NCBI GenBank assembly: GCA_036788195.1
Contig: DAIQNX010000019.1
Location: 1 to 59,280, forward strand
DNA: 59,280 nt
Direction of reading: 5' to 3'
Source: CALFXN01 sp937957815
GTDB lineage: Bacteria > Synergistota > Synergistia > Synergistales > Aminobacteriaceae
This document shows, piece after piece, positions 26,271-34,299 of the stretch. The notes below the pieces were generated by a model. The model saw only the letters and a list, made by a program, of their open reading frames with translations. It had not been told where the DNA came from and did no database searches. Each line of letters opens with the position of its first letter. Within the stretch, counting starts at the first letter, position 1. A program made the translations under genes and the position numbers.

Positions 26271-26293
26271 AGGGCGGCCCGAAAGGCCGCCCT
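26271..26293 (+). terminator. GC hairpin after dctP without T-run
   Basis: AGGGCGGCC (26271-26279) pairs with GGCCGCCCT (26285-26293). No T-run follows, so it more likely stabilises the upstream mRNA or weakly attenuates than terminates. Confidence 0.45.
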
Positions 26294-26335
26294 GATTCGT
26301 CCGGGAAGACACCCATTCGTAAGGAGAGGAATTTC

Positions 26336-27247
26336 GTGACGAAATACATCCACGCAGTGCCCAATTTCAGCAACGGCAAGGACAAACACGTTTTCGAGAC
26401 GATCGTCGACCAGGTCCGCGGGACGAAAGGCGTCCGCCTGATCGGATACTATCCCGATTCGGACTTCAACAGAACCGTCATCGAGTGCATCGGGGAGCCG
26501 GAGCCGCTTCGTGAGGCGATGCTCCGCATGGCGGGGAAGTCCTACGAACTCATCGACATGGAACAACAGCGCGGGAAGCACCCGAGAATCGGTGCCCAGG
26601 ACACGATCCCTCTCTTCCCGCTTCGCGGCATCACCCTCGAAGAGGTGAAAGACCTCGCCGAGGAAATCGGAGCCGAGGTCTGGGAGCGCTACCAGGTTCC
26701 CATCTACTTCAGCGGCGAGAACGCGCGCACGCCGGAACGGAAGGAGCTCGCGTTCATCCGGAAGGGGCAGTACGAAGGTCTGAAGGAAGTGGCGTACCTG
26801 CCGGAGCGCGCCCCCGACATCGGACCGGCGAAGCTTCATCCGACCGCCGGAGCGACGATCGTGAGCGCGGCCGCGAAGAATCTCGTCGCGATCAACGTGC
26901 TGCTCAGCACGACGGACATGGAAATCGCCAGGCGCATCGCGAAGATGATGCGCGGACCCAGCGGCGGCTTCAGCACGATCCGCGCCGTGGCGTTCAAGCC
27001 GGACAACCACGACAACGTCGCCGTGTCCATGAACATGTTCGATACGGACAGCACGCCGATCTACCGCACCTTCCAGCTCATCGAGAACGAAGCGCGCCGG
27101 TACGGACTCTCCGTGGTCGGAACGCAGATTTGCGGAACGCTCCACCAGAGCGACCTGCTTTCGGCGGCGGAGTATTTCCTGCGCCTCGTCGATTTCGACG
27201 AAAAGCAGATCCTCGAAAACAACATCCTCGCCTTGGGCGAGGAGTAG
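26336..27247 (+). CDS. ftcD: Glutamate formimidoyltransferase (FTCD N-terminal type)
   Basis: 303 residues from GTG with AAGGAGAGG upstream. The opening IHAVPNFSNGKDKHVFETIV and the segments GKHPRIGAQDTIPLFPLRGI and HPTAGATIVSAAAKNLVAIN are those of the formiminotransferase domain of FTCD. It transfers the formimino group of N-formimino-L-glutamate to tetrahydrofolate in histidine breakdown. It is the stand-alone form without the cyclodeaminase domain, which is encoded next, five bases downstream. The TRAP and M20 genes upstream suggest a pathway for an imported N-substituted amino acid. Confidence 0.93.
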   Translation: MTKYIHAVPNFSNGKDKHVFETIVDQVRGTKGVRLIGYYPDSDFNRTVIECIGEPEPLREAMLRMAGKSYELIDMEQQRGKHPRIGAQDTIPLFPLRGITLEEVKDLAEEIGAEVWERYQVPIYFSGENARTPERKELAFIRKGQYEGLKEVAYLPERAPDIGPAKLHPTAGATIVSAAAKNLVAINVLLSTTDMEIARRIAKMMRGPSGGFSTIRAVAFKPDNHDNVAVSMNMFDTDSTPIYRTFQLIENEARRYGLSVVGTQICGTLHQSDLLSAAEYFLRLVDFDEKQILENNILALGEE

Positions 27248-27252
27248 TCTCC

Positions 27253-27630
27253 GTGAAGCTGTCGTCGCTGTCCGTCGACGCATTCGTCAGGGAGCTGGCG
27301 TCCGATTCGCCCGCACCGGGCGGCGGAAGCGCCTCGGCGCTTTCGGGATCCCTGGCCGCGGGGCTGGTCGCGATGGTCTGCCGTCTGACCGACGGAAAGA
27401 AGGGCTACGAGGAATACTGGCCGCTCGCCGCGAAAATCCGCGAACGTGCCGACGAGCTGGCGGCATCGCTCGCCGGGGTCGAGGGCGCGGTCATGAACCT
27501 GAACATCAACCTGGGATCCATCCGCGACGAGACGTTCGTCCGGGAGCAGGAGCGGAAGGTCCGCGAGCTTCTCGAACGGGGACGCGCCGCCCGGGACGCG
27601 ATCCGGAAGACCCTCGGCGGAGGGAAGTAA
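27253..27630 (+). CDS. Cyclodeaminase/cyclohydrolase (FTCD C-terminal type) with internal deletion
   Basis: 125 residues from GTG. The first 70 residues match formimidoyl-THF cyclodeaminase: LSVDAFVRELASDSPAPGGG with the folate-binding A-P-G-G-G-S loop, then LAAGLVAMVCRLTDGKKGY. The last 50 match its end (MNLNINLGSIRDETFV). The middle, normally about 70-80 residues of helices including the D-x-x-A-F and GNPN..SD blocks, is missing with the frame kept; the junction is near residues 73-80. Family members are about 200 residues long. It may be inactive, or depend on another copy elsewhere. It is read with ftcD. Confidence 0.8.
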   Translation: MKLSSLSVDAFVRELASDSPAPGGGSASALSGSLAAGLVAMVCRLTDGKKGYEEYWPLAAKIRERADELAASLAGVEGAVMNLNINLGSIRDETFVREQERKVRELLERGRAARDAIRKTLGGGK

Positions 27631-27706
27631 AGGCGGCCGCCGTTCTTTCGACGCATTCTCGCATTCGGCTCATGGCGCGACATTCCCGACAGGTACGTGC
27701 CCCCAT

Positions 27707-27758
27707 GTCGTCCGGAGCATCGCGGACCGAAAGTCCGGTCCGCGGCGTTCCGGACGAC
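27707..27758. repeat. Nested inverted repeat between convergent genes
   Basis: Outer arms GTCGTCCGGA (27707-27716) / TCCGGACGAC (27749-27758) enclose a second perfect stem CGCGGACCG / CGGTCCGCG. It sits between the cyclodeaminase and the convergent glycosyltransferase and may act as a two-way terminator despite lacking T-runs. Nothing else is seen in this 167-base spacer. Confidence 0.6.
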
Positions 27759-27797
27759 TTCCGACGTATCGGGAAGACACATTGGTACGCGGCCGGT

Positions 27798-29105
27798 CTA
27801 TCCGTGGGAAAAACGCGTTCTCAGGCGCGCGAGCGTTGCGCCCGGTATGCCGGCGAACCAGCCCGCGAGCAGCAGCTGGTGGAGGAGCCACGTTCTGAAG
27901 ACGCCGTTCCGCTCGTACCGTCGCCCCGACGTTTCGACCGCGTCCGGGAGCAGCTCGAAGCGCCCGCACGCGTGCAGCGCGCGGACGAACGCGAGATCCT
28001 CCATGAGCGGTTCGTCCGAAAAACCGCCGAGACTTCGGAAGACGGATGCGCGCGCGAAAATTCCCTGGTCTCCGAAGAGGACGCCCAAGCGTCGGGCGCG
28101 GACGTTCGCCCAGCGCGCCACCTGCGCGAGACCCGGCGACGCGTTCCGGAACGACAGACGGAACGCGCCTCCCGCCGTTCCGGGATCGTCCATCGCGCGC
28201 CGGATGCGCCCCGCCCATCCGGGGGGCAACGTCGTGTCCGCATGGAGGAAGAGCAGTATCTCCCCCGCGGCTTCGGAGGCTCCCGCGTTGAGCTGTCGCC
28301 CGCGCCCCGGACCGCTTTGCACGACGAGCGATCCGGCTTCCCGGGCGCGCGTGCGCGTGTCGTCGGCGCTGCCGCCGTCGGCGACGATGACGTCGACGGC
28401 TCGTCCGTACAGTGCCGAACGCACGGCGTCCGCTATGGACGCGCTCTCGTTTCGCGCCGGAATGACGACGGAAATGGGGAGATCCTCCCGCCGCAGGGAT
28501 GCGAGATCCTCCGGACGATCCACATCCGAGAAGGTCGGCAGGATCGCCGTCCGGATACCGGCGCCGGCGAGGCGGCCGAGCGTTTCGCGCTCGACGCGGT
28601 CGGTGCCCCACGGGATGCGGTCGAAAAGCATCCGCGGCAGATCGTCCTTCTTTTCGAGCCGGAGCCCGAGAAGCACATACCCGCCGTCCGTCGCTGGAGC
28701 GAGAGCGACCCTGTGCGTCCGGAGCGCCTTCAGCGCGGCGTCGCAGACGGAAGCGTCGAGATCCGGGCAGTCGGTTCCGACGAACAGGACGGACGGCGCG
28801 CCGGAGGCGGCCGCCTCGCGACAGCTTCGCAGAAGTCGATCCCCTAGGTCGCCGCCGCCCTGGTCGGCATAGCGCCACGCGCCGTGGTGAAGCGCGCGGA
28901 ACGCCGCCTCCGGCGCGCCGCTGCCGCGCACCTCGGGATCCATCCCCAGCAGCTCCGATGCCCTCACCCCCTCCGAGACGGTCCGCTCGAAGAACGTCCG
29001 GGCGAGTTCCGCGGCCCCGTCGGCTCCGAGGGCGGGGATCAGGCGCGACTTGACCTCTCCGGGCCTGGGATACTTCGCGAGAACGACGAGTTTCGGGGCG
29101 GTCAT
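27798..29105 (-). CDS. Fusion of DUF2064 nucleotidyltransferase-like and family-2 glycosyltransferase domains
   Basis: 435 residues. Residues 1-205 match the TIGR04282/DUF2064 family (LVVLAKYPRPGEVKSRLIP, VGTDCPDLDA, APATDGGYVLLGL), a CofC-like fold. Residues 212-435 match TIGR04283 family-2 transferases (ISVVIPARNE, VIVADGGSADDT, LFLHADTTLPPGW, GDQGIF). Both are named for association with rSAM/selenodomain proteins and are often separate neighbouring genes; here they are one chain. It is the last gene of the ArsS-type operon, 46 bases after arsS, with a poor ribosome-binding site. Confidence 0.9.
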   Translation of the reverse strand: MTAPKLVVLAKYPRPGEVKSRLIPALGADGAAELARTFFERTVSEGVRASELLGMDPEVRGSGAPEAAFRALHHGAWRYADQGGGDLGDRLLRSCREAAASGAPSVLFVGTDCPDLDASVCDAALKALRTHRVALAPATDGGYVLLGLRLEKKDDLPRMLFDRIPWGTDRVERETLGRLAGAGIRTAILPTFSDVDRPEDLASLRREDLPISVVIPARNESASIADAVRSALYGRAVDVIVADGGSADDTRTRAREAGSLVVQSGPGRGRQLNAGASEAAGEILLFLHADTTLPPGWAGRIRRAMDDPGTAGGAFRLSFRNASPGLAQVARWANVRARRLGVLFGDQGIFARASVFRSLGGFSDEPLMEDLAFVRALHACGRFELLPDAVETSGRRYERNGVFRTWLLHQLLLAGWFAGIPGATLARLRTRFSHG

Positions 29106-29151
29106 GGCGTCATTGCGGAGCGATGCGCAAAATCCTGCGCGGCCTTTCGCG

Positions 29152-30159
29152 TCACTTGTCCGCAGGCGCTCCCTGGCACGAGGACCCCGCTCCCGCGGTG
29201 CAGGAGAAACAGTGGCTGCGGACGACTATTTCGCGGCGAGCGAGTGCGTCGTAGTCGAAGTCTCCGATACGGCCCGGTGCGGGGTGCGAAAGCGGAAGGT
29301 CGAGAATCTGATTGAAATCGCAATCGAAGAGACGACCGTCGCTTCCCACGGAAACCGTCGTGCGGCACATAACGTTGCCGACCGCGGCGGAATTGAACGA
29401 TTGCCGCAGAAGGTTCATGTAGTCGATGAGGTTGTCGCTGCGTCTGAGGTAATCGAGGTACCGGCCGACGGGGCAATTCGTCAGACAGTAGAGGCGGTTG
29501 AACTCGATGCCGAAATCGCGCCGCAGCTTGATTCTGTACTCGTCTTCGAGCGTCTGCTGCGACGCGGGAAGGAACGCGCCGACGGGGTTGTGGACGAGGT
29601 CGAGGACGTGCCCGGAACCCGGTTTCCCGTAGCCGCGCGCGTTCAGTTCAACGAGCGCCGCGATAATCCGGTCGAAGACTCCCGGTCCGCGCATGCGATC
29701 CGTATTTTCGCGGCTCAGTCCCGGCAGCGACGCGACGACTTCGACGCCGGTCTCCGCGTAGACGTCCGCGAAATGCCGGTAGGGTGCGTCGAGCAGAATC
29801 GCCGCATTGCTGCGGACGAGAAGCCGTTTTCCCATCATAGCGGCCTCGCGGAGGAACCATTCGAGATTCGGGTGCATCTCCGGCGCGCCGCCCGTGACAT
29901 CGAGCGTCGTTATAGAAGGGTGCGCGGCCGCGCGCAAGGATGCCTTCATGTCCTCCCGGCTCATCTCCTCGGCGCGCGCGGGAGAGCTTTCGACGTGGCA
30001 GTGACGGCAGCACAGGTTGCACCGTCGCGTGATATTCATCTGCAGGATCTCCACCGAAGCCGCGCGCAAAGGATAGGCGCCGCACGAACGCAGCCTGTCC
30101 GCGAACGATTCGGGGTGGTCGAGGCCGTCCAGAAGTGCGTGCTGCTCGCGGAGATCCAT
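29152..30159 (-). CDS. arsS: ArsS-type radical SAM protein with C-terminal Cys-rich domain
   Basis: 335 residues. The radical SAM cluster motif NITRRCNLCCRHCHVESSP gives C-x3-C-x2-C, with DVTGGAPEMHP as the SAM-binding GGE-like block. The C-terminal domain has several Cys (YCLTNCPVGRY, DCDFNQ, HCFSCTAGAGSSCQG), matching the rSAM/SeCys family TIGR04167 that includes ArsS of arsenosugar synthesis. Cys replaces Sec at the positions where some relatives use selenocysteine. ArsS joins a deoxyadenosyl unit to methylated arsenic; whether this homologue does so is uncertain because no arsM lies here. It abuts the CMD gene with no gap. Confidence 0.88.
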   Translation of the reverse strand: MDLREQHALLDGLDHPESFADRLRSCGAYPLRAASVEILQMNITRRCNLCCRHCHVESSPARAEEMSREDMKASLRAAAHPSITTLDVTGGAPEMHPNLEWFLREAAMMGKRLLVRSNAAILLDAPYRHFADVYAETGVEVVASLPGLSRENTDRMRGPGVFDRIIAALVELNARGYGKPGSGHVLDLVHNPVGAFLPASQQTLEDEYRIKLRRDFGIEFNRLYCLTNCPVGRYLDYLRRSDNLIDYMNLLRQSFNSAAVGNVMCRTTVSVGSDGRLFDCDFNQILDLPLSHPAPGRIGDFDYDALARREIVVRSHCFSCTAGAGSSCQGAPADK

Positions 30160-30495
30160 CTACATCCCCTTTTTCCGGACGATCTTGCGCATCTGCGTCG
30201 CGTGCGCGAGCGTATCGCCCGCAACCATGGCCGCGCCGACGTGAATCGCCTCCATCATCTCGTTTTCGTCGACGTCGAGCGACAGGCATTTGTTCGTATA
30301 GGCGTCGATGCAGTAGGGGCAATGGCGGACCGTGGCGACCGCGAGCGCGATCAGCGCTTTCTCGCGTTCGGAGAGCCTGCCGGCGGATGTCGCGGCGGCG
30401 TAATACGCGAAGAATTTTTCCCCCTGGACGGACGCGACCTCGCCGATTTTCGGAAAGTCCTGCAAATCCGCCGGATCGTAGTATTCCTGACTCAT
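30160..30495 (-). CDS. Carboxymuconolactone-decarboxylase/AhpD-like protein, ArsS-operon type
   Basis: 111 residues. The AhpD/CMD fold is shown by LSEREKALIALAVATVRHCP followed by YCIDAYTNKC, giving the C-P-Y-C redox pair and a downstream His-containing helix (MMEAIHVGAAMVAG). The start MSQEYYDPADLQDFPKIGE and small size match the arsenosugar-associated peroxidase-like family. The C-x-x-C is Cys-only. ATG 30495 is preferred over an upstream in-frame start because AAGGAGGT lies in front, although 11 bases away. Probable role: thiol-peroxidase-like redox partner of the operon. Confidence 0.87.
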   Translation of the reverse strand: MSQEYYDPADLQDFPKIGEVASVQGEKFFAYYAAATSAGRLSEREKALIALAVATVRHCPYCIDAYTNKCLSLDVDENEMMEAIHVGAAMVAGDTLAHATQMRKIVRKKGM

Positions 30496-30536
30496 GATAT
30501 CGAATACCTCCTTCAATGAAATTCTTGCGGCCATTC

Positions 30537-30597
30537 CCACGGGAAGGCTCCATGCCGCCTTTCATAGGCGCGTAGCGAGGCGGCATGGAGTCGTGGG
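30537..30597 (-). repeat. Long hairpin between two genes of the ArsS-type operon
   Basis: CTCCATGCCGCCT (30548-30560) pairs perfectly with AGGCGGCATGGAG (30578-30590); outer CCCACG/CGTGGG bases extend the stem. It lies between the C_GCAxxG protein gene and the CMD gene and has no T-run. It could be a processing or regulatory element. Confidence 0.6.
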
Positions 30598-31059
30598 CTA
30601 CGTCTTCGCGATGTCCGGGGTCCGTTTCGCGCGCCTCTGCGCTTCCTCGAAGACGGGTGCCCAGAAATCCGCCGTCATGGCGGCGGTTTCGGCCGTCAGG
30701 TCGCGGCAGGCGTTCCGTCCGATCCGCTGCAGCAGCGTGCGTCGTGCGCGAATGGCCCGGCAGCACGTCGCTCCGAAGCGTTCCCGGAAGGCGTCGTGCA
30801 GCGCTTTCGGAAGTTGCGCGCCGAGGGGGTGCGGCCGAATGCCGTTCAGGACGCCGCTCGCCATCATGGCTCCCGAAAGCGCGCCGCAACAGCAGCCCGA
30901 AAACATGCCCTCGCGCAGAAAACCGCTCGAATCGACGAGCGGCTCCGGAATCCCGACCCCGAACGCGTCGGCGACGCCGAGCAGAACGGCCGTCGCGCAA
31001 TTGTCCCGCTCTTTCATCACGCGCAGGGCCGACTCGCGCGCACGTTCCGCGAACGTCAT
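30598..31059 (-). CDS. C_GCAxxG_C_C family redox protein
   Basis: 153 residues, with AAGGAGC before the ATG. Cys residues are spaced as in the C_GCAxxG_C_C family: DNCATAVLLGVAD, SGCCCGALSGAMMA, FGATCCRAI and RNACRDLTAE. The family is thought to handle redox chemistry or metal binding, but no reaction is established. Its ATG overlaps the stop of the upstream flippase-like gene (ATGA), so the two are coupled. Presence in the same operon as a radical SAM and an AhpD-like protein suggests thiol/metalloid chemistry. Confidence 0.82.
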   Translation of the reverse strand: MTFAERARESALRVMKERDNCATAVLLGVADAFGVGIPEPLVDSSGFLREGMFSGCCCGALSGAMMASGVLNGIRPHPLGAQLPKALHDAFRERFGATCCRAIRARRTLLQRIGRNACRDLTAETAAMTADFWAPVFEEAQRRAKRTPDIAKT

Positions 31060-31988
31060 GCGTTGCTCCTTTCCCCGGCGCTCCGCGCGATCCACAGGAG
31101 TCCGCCGTACAGGCTCTCGGCGGCGACGAGGAGCGCGAAGGACAACGATACCGCGAAGGCCGTCTCGTGCGCGATTCCGTAGAACCCCAGCAGCGATACG
31201 GTCGCTCCTTCGCGGAAGCCGAAGCCGTTGATCGAAAGAGGGATCATCGCGGCGACGGAAACAGCCGGAATAGCGGCGCACGCTTCGAGCAGACCGATGG
31301 ACGCGCCAAAGGCGCGAAGAAGCGAGTAATTGACGGCGATCACCGTGAGCTGAAACGCGGCTCCCCAAAGAATGCCCGAAAGCAGCGTCCTGGGGTGCGC
31401 GCGCAGACGCCGGCCTTCGCCGGCGGTCTCGGAGAGAAAGGCGCGGATTTTTGCGAGAATCCGCGTTCCGGACCGACCCGAAGGCAGGGCGGGCGGAAAC
31501 AGGACGAGCGCGACCAGTGCGACGGCGAAGCCGCCTCCGACCGCGAACAGCGCCCCGAGGCCGGCCGGGGCTCTTCCGGACGCGACGGCGATCGCGCCGA
31601 CAAGGGCGAGTCCCGCGAGCGCAAGCAGCCGTTCGACGACGACCGAGAGCAGAATTCCGGGCGTCCGCCCTTCGTCGCGCAGCGTCAGGATGCGTATCGC
31701 ATCGAAACCGACCGATGAAGGCAGAAAGTTGTTGAAGAAGAGTCCCACCCAGTAGCTGCGCCAGAGCGTTCCCCATGAAACGGGAATCTCTTGTGCGAGC
31801 AGCAGGCGACGCCACTTTCCCGTGCTGATGGCCATCGATGCGGCGACCCACGCGGCCGCCAGAGCCATCCACCCGGGATCCGCCTCGCGGACGAGACGGA
31901 GCAGACCGTTACGGTCGAGACCCCGACACAGAAGCATCAGGATCGTCGCCGAAACGGCGATCCTGACGCAAAGCGTTTTTGCGTTCAT
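31056..31988 (-). CDS. YbhN/LPG-synthase-like membrane protein (flippase-like)
   Basis: 310 residues with about eight membrane helices. The segments WRSYWVGLFFNNFLPSSVGF (with the NxxLPSxxG motif), VVVERLLALAGL and SINGFGFREGATVSLLG are typical of the lysylphosphatidylglycerol-synthase transmembrane / YbhN family. Such proteins move lipids or glycolipids across the membrane. Overlaps by four bases with both neighbours, typical of tight operons. In ArsS-type clusters the role may be export of a lipid-linked product; this is inference. Confidence 0.85.
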   Translation of the reverse strand: MNAKTLCVRIAVSATILMLLCRGLDRNGLLRLVREADPGWMALAAAWVAASMAISTGKWRRLLLAQEIPVSWGTLWRSYWVGLFFNNFLPSSVGFDAIRILTLRDEGRTPGILLSVVVERLLALAGLALVGAIAVASGRAPAGLGALFAVGGGFAVALVALVLFPPALPSGRSGTRILAKIRAFLSETAGEGRRLRAHPRTLLSGILWGAAFQLTVIAVNYSLLRAFGASIGLLEACAAIPAVSVAAMIPLSINGFGFREGATVSLLGFYGIAHETAFAVSLSFALLVAAESLYGGLLWIARSAGERSNA

Positions 31989-32680
31989 GCGTTCGCGCTC
32001 TTTCGCGAAGCCCGCTGTTTGAGTGCCCACGCGATCGTGAGAAGCGTCAGGAATCCCGCGATGCCCCACAGGAAGACCTTTCCCGACGTGGTCATCTTCT
32101 CCCCCCACCAGGAGTACAGGATCGTGGCGGGGAGCTGGCCGAGGCCCGTGGCCCAGAAGAACCCCCAGAAGCCCATCGTGGTCAGGCCGGCCGCGTAGGA
32201 AATCACGTCGAAGGGCATGATGGGCAGCAATCGCGCGATGAAGACCGCGTGCCTTCCGTGGTTCTCGAAAAACCTGTCCGACGTGTCGAGCGCCTTTTTC
32301 CCGACCATCTTTTCGACCACCGGACGGCCGAACCCCTTGCCGATCGCCCAGCAGAGCGCCGCGCCGATCATGGCCCCGGTCCACGAATACACCGCGCCGA
32401 GCTGCCAGCCGAACACCCACGCGTTTGCGAACGTCACGACGAATGCGGGCAGCGGCGACGCGATCGACTGGAAGACCATGATTCCCATGGAGACGAGTGG
32501 AGCGATGGCGCCGAAGCTCCGTATGTAGATCCGCATCCGCTTGATGTCCGCCGTGACGAGAATGGACGTACTCTCATTGATGAACAGCGCGAACGATGGA
32601 ACCGTGAAGTACAGGATCGCGAACCCGCCCAGCACCGCAACGGACAGCCAGAGGAACAGGCGAAGCTTCGAATCCTTCAT
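31985..32680 (-). CDS. TVP38/TMEM64-family membrane protein
   Basis: 231 residues. The DedA-like core is seen in QSIASPLPAFVVTFANAWVF, GKGFGRPVVEKMVGKKALD and ARLLPIMPFDVISYAAGLT, the F-x-x-R-x-x-P(x)P-x-D pattern of the family. About six membrane helices. In selenium/arsenic-type rSAM operons TVP38 proteins are common partners; elsewhere they act in phospholipid scrambling or metalloid uptake. Starts four bases after the rhodanese stop and overlaps the next gene by four bases. Confidence 0.87.
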   Translation of the reverse strand: MKDSKLRLFLWLSVAVLGGFAILYFTVPSFALFINESTSILVTADIKRMRIYIRSFGAIAPLVSMGIMVFQSIASPLPAFVVTFANAWVFGWQLGAVYSWTGAMIGAALCWAIGKGFGRPVVEKMVGKKALDTSDRFFENHGRHAVFIARLLPIMPFDVISYAAGLTTMGFWGFFWATGLGQLPATILYSWWGEKMTTSGKVFLWGIAGFLTLLTIAWALKQRASRKSANA

Positions 32681-32684
32681 GCCG

Positions 32685-33587
32685 CTATTTCTCGATCGGC
32701 AGCGAAGCGTCGCCGGCCCACTCCGAATAGGACGCCTCGTAGTTCCGCGCGTCGTACCCGGCCATTCGCAGCATCAGTGCGGTGAACCCGGAGCGGATGC
32801 CGATCGTGCAGTAGGTGATGATGCACTGGTCCTTCTTCACGCCTTTTGACTCGAGATGCTTCTGGATCTCGTCGACGTCCATGACCGTTCCGTCGTCGTG
32901 GTACAGTTCGTTGAACGCCATGAAGACCGCGCCCGGAATATGCCCGTTTCGTTTTTCGCCGTGGTTGATCTTGCCGATGTACTCGTCGCGGGAGCGCGTG
33001 TCCAGAATGACGCACTTTTTCGGGTTCGTTCTGATCTCGTCGAACAGCACGCGATATTCTTCGTGGATCGCAGAGAACGCGAATTTCGCGGGCCGGATCT
33101 TCGGCGCGTCGGCCGTCACGGGTTTGCCCGCGGCCTTCCATGCCGGAAAGCCGCCGTCGAGCAGTTTGACGGCGTTCACGCCGACGAGGCGCAGCTCCCA
33201 CATCACGCGGCCGTCCTCGGCCAGTCCGCTCGGATCGCCGTACACGACGATCGGCTTGCTTCCGTCGATGCCGAGCGATCCCACGTAAGCTTCGAGCTTC
33301 GATTTCTCCATCGTGACGTTCCAGCCCTTGTCTCCCTGCTTGCCTTTGGACCTGTCGGTCCAGTTCGTCCATGTGGAGTGGATCGCGCCGGGGATGTGGC
33401 TGACTGCGTAATGCTTGTCGGACCGGGCGTCGAGCACGACAACCTTGTCGAGATTGGCGGCGAGCCAGGCGACATCGACGAAGTACTCCGCCTTTTTCGC
33501 GGACATCGCGGCCGAAGCCGCGGAGACGAGACATATGGACACGAGGACGAAAGCGAGCATGCAGCGCAATGCGCGAGATTTCTTCAC
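32685..33587 (-). CDS. Secreted two-domain rhodanese (sulfurtransferase)
   Basis: 300 residues from GTG, with a signal peptide (MLAFVLVSICLVSAASAAM). Two rhodanese domains follow: the first has VVVLDARSDKHYAVSHIPGA without a catalytic Cys loop, the second VILDTRSRDEYIG and the active loop YCTIGIRSGF with Cys. This is the thiosulfate / 3-mercaptopyruvate sulfurtransferase arrangement, exported to the periplasm. First gene of the seven-gene ArsS-type operon. The ribosome-binding site (AAAGGGG) is only moderate. Confidence 0.9.
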   Translation of the reverse strand: MKKSRALRCMLAFVLVSICLVSAASAAMSAKKAEYFVDVAWLAANLDKVVVLDARSDKHYAVSHIPGAIHSTWTNWTDRSKGKQGDKGWNVTMEKSKLEAYVGSLGIDGSKPIVVYGDPSGLAEDGRVMWELRLVGVNAVKLLDGGFPAWKAAGKPVTADAPKIRPAKFAFSAIHEEYRVLFDEIRTNPKKCVILDTRSRDEYIGKINHGEKRNGHIPGAVFMAFNELYHDDGTVMDVDEIQKHLESKGVKKDQCIITYCTIGIRSGFTALMLRMAGYDARNYEASYSEWAGDASLPIEK

Positions 33588-34230
33588 AAAAAAGATCCCC
33601 TTTCAGATTGTGTATTGGAGTACGAAAGACAGAACGCTGTCTCCGCCGATCACGCCGAGGAACATGGCAGACACGGCACGACCCTGCCCCGAAACGGATC
33701 GGGACGGGCGCACAGAACGCCGCCAAACGTTTTTTTGGAGGTGGAACAGGACGTCAGAAAGGGAAGAATGAGGAAGAGGTCAGTCCGAAAAGAACGGGAA
33801 TCTTCCGGGCTCCGATGCCTGCACTGTGCGTTTCCGGTCGGCCGAATGCACCCCGTGCATCGAACCGTTGCGGCGTCACACCATGGACATCACCCGAAAG
33901 ACCTCCTTTCCGCATCTTTATCTGCGACGGACCATATATGGAAGCAAATCTCGAATACTGTACCAAAAAAGGCGAAGCGGATCAATAGCACAGTACTCCG
34001 CTCGGATATCGACTTCCCCGCCAGGTTTCGAAAATTCGCCTTTCGGGCGATGAACGTACCCCCGATGTTTCCGTCCCAGTCCGCAATCCCTTCCCCGAAA
34101 GACAGTCGANNNNNNNNNNNNNNNNNNNNNNNNNNNNNNNNNNNNNNNNNNNNNNNNNNNNNNNNNNNNNNNNNNNNNNNNNNNNNNNNNNNNNNNNNNN
34201 NNNNNNNNNATATCGAGATGGAGAATTTGC
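33588..34230. other. Intergenic region without recognised gene
   Basis: About 640 bases between the divergent rhodanese and IclR genes, including the 100-N gap. Several short open frames exist but none has a plausible ribosome-binding site or protein-like composition. It should hold the promoter of the ArsS-type operon; an AT-rich patch near 33600-33625 is the likeliest place, without a convincing -35 box. Confidence 0.5.
34110..34209. other. Assembly gap (100 N)
   Basis: Exactly 100 unknown bases, the conventional placeholder length; the true distance is unknown, and a small gene or RNA could be hidden here. Confidence 0.98.
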
Positions 34231-34258
34231 TTGACAATTTCGCCGCGAGTTGTAAAAT
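34231..34258 (+). promoter_or_regulatory. Promoter of iclR-liv operon
   Basis: TTGACA (34231-34236), a 16-base spacer and TAAAAT (34253-34258). The IclR start codon follows about 40 bases later. Confidence 0.75.
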
Positions 34259-34299
34259 TCAGGACAGGTGTCCCATATTTGAGAGGATGTGTCGCCCGA

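Noticed and set aside
29140..30495. Selenocysteine decoding at the arsS or CMD stop codons
   Set aside because: Relatives sometimes use Sec, but here the Cys motifs are complete before the stops and read-through of the arsS TGA gives no family-like sequence.
33754..33966. 70-residue open frame in the intergenic region near the first gap
   Set aside because: No ribosome-binding site, unusual composition, and no neighbour context.
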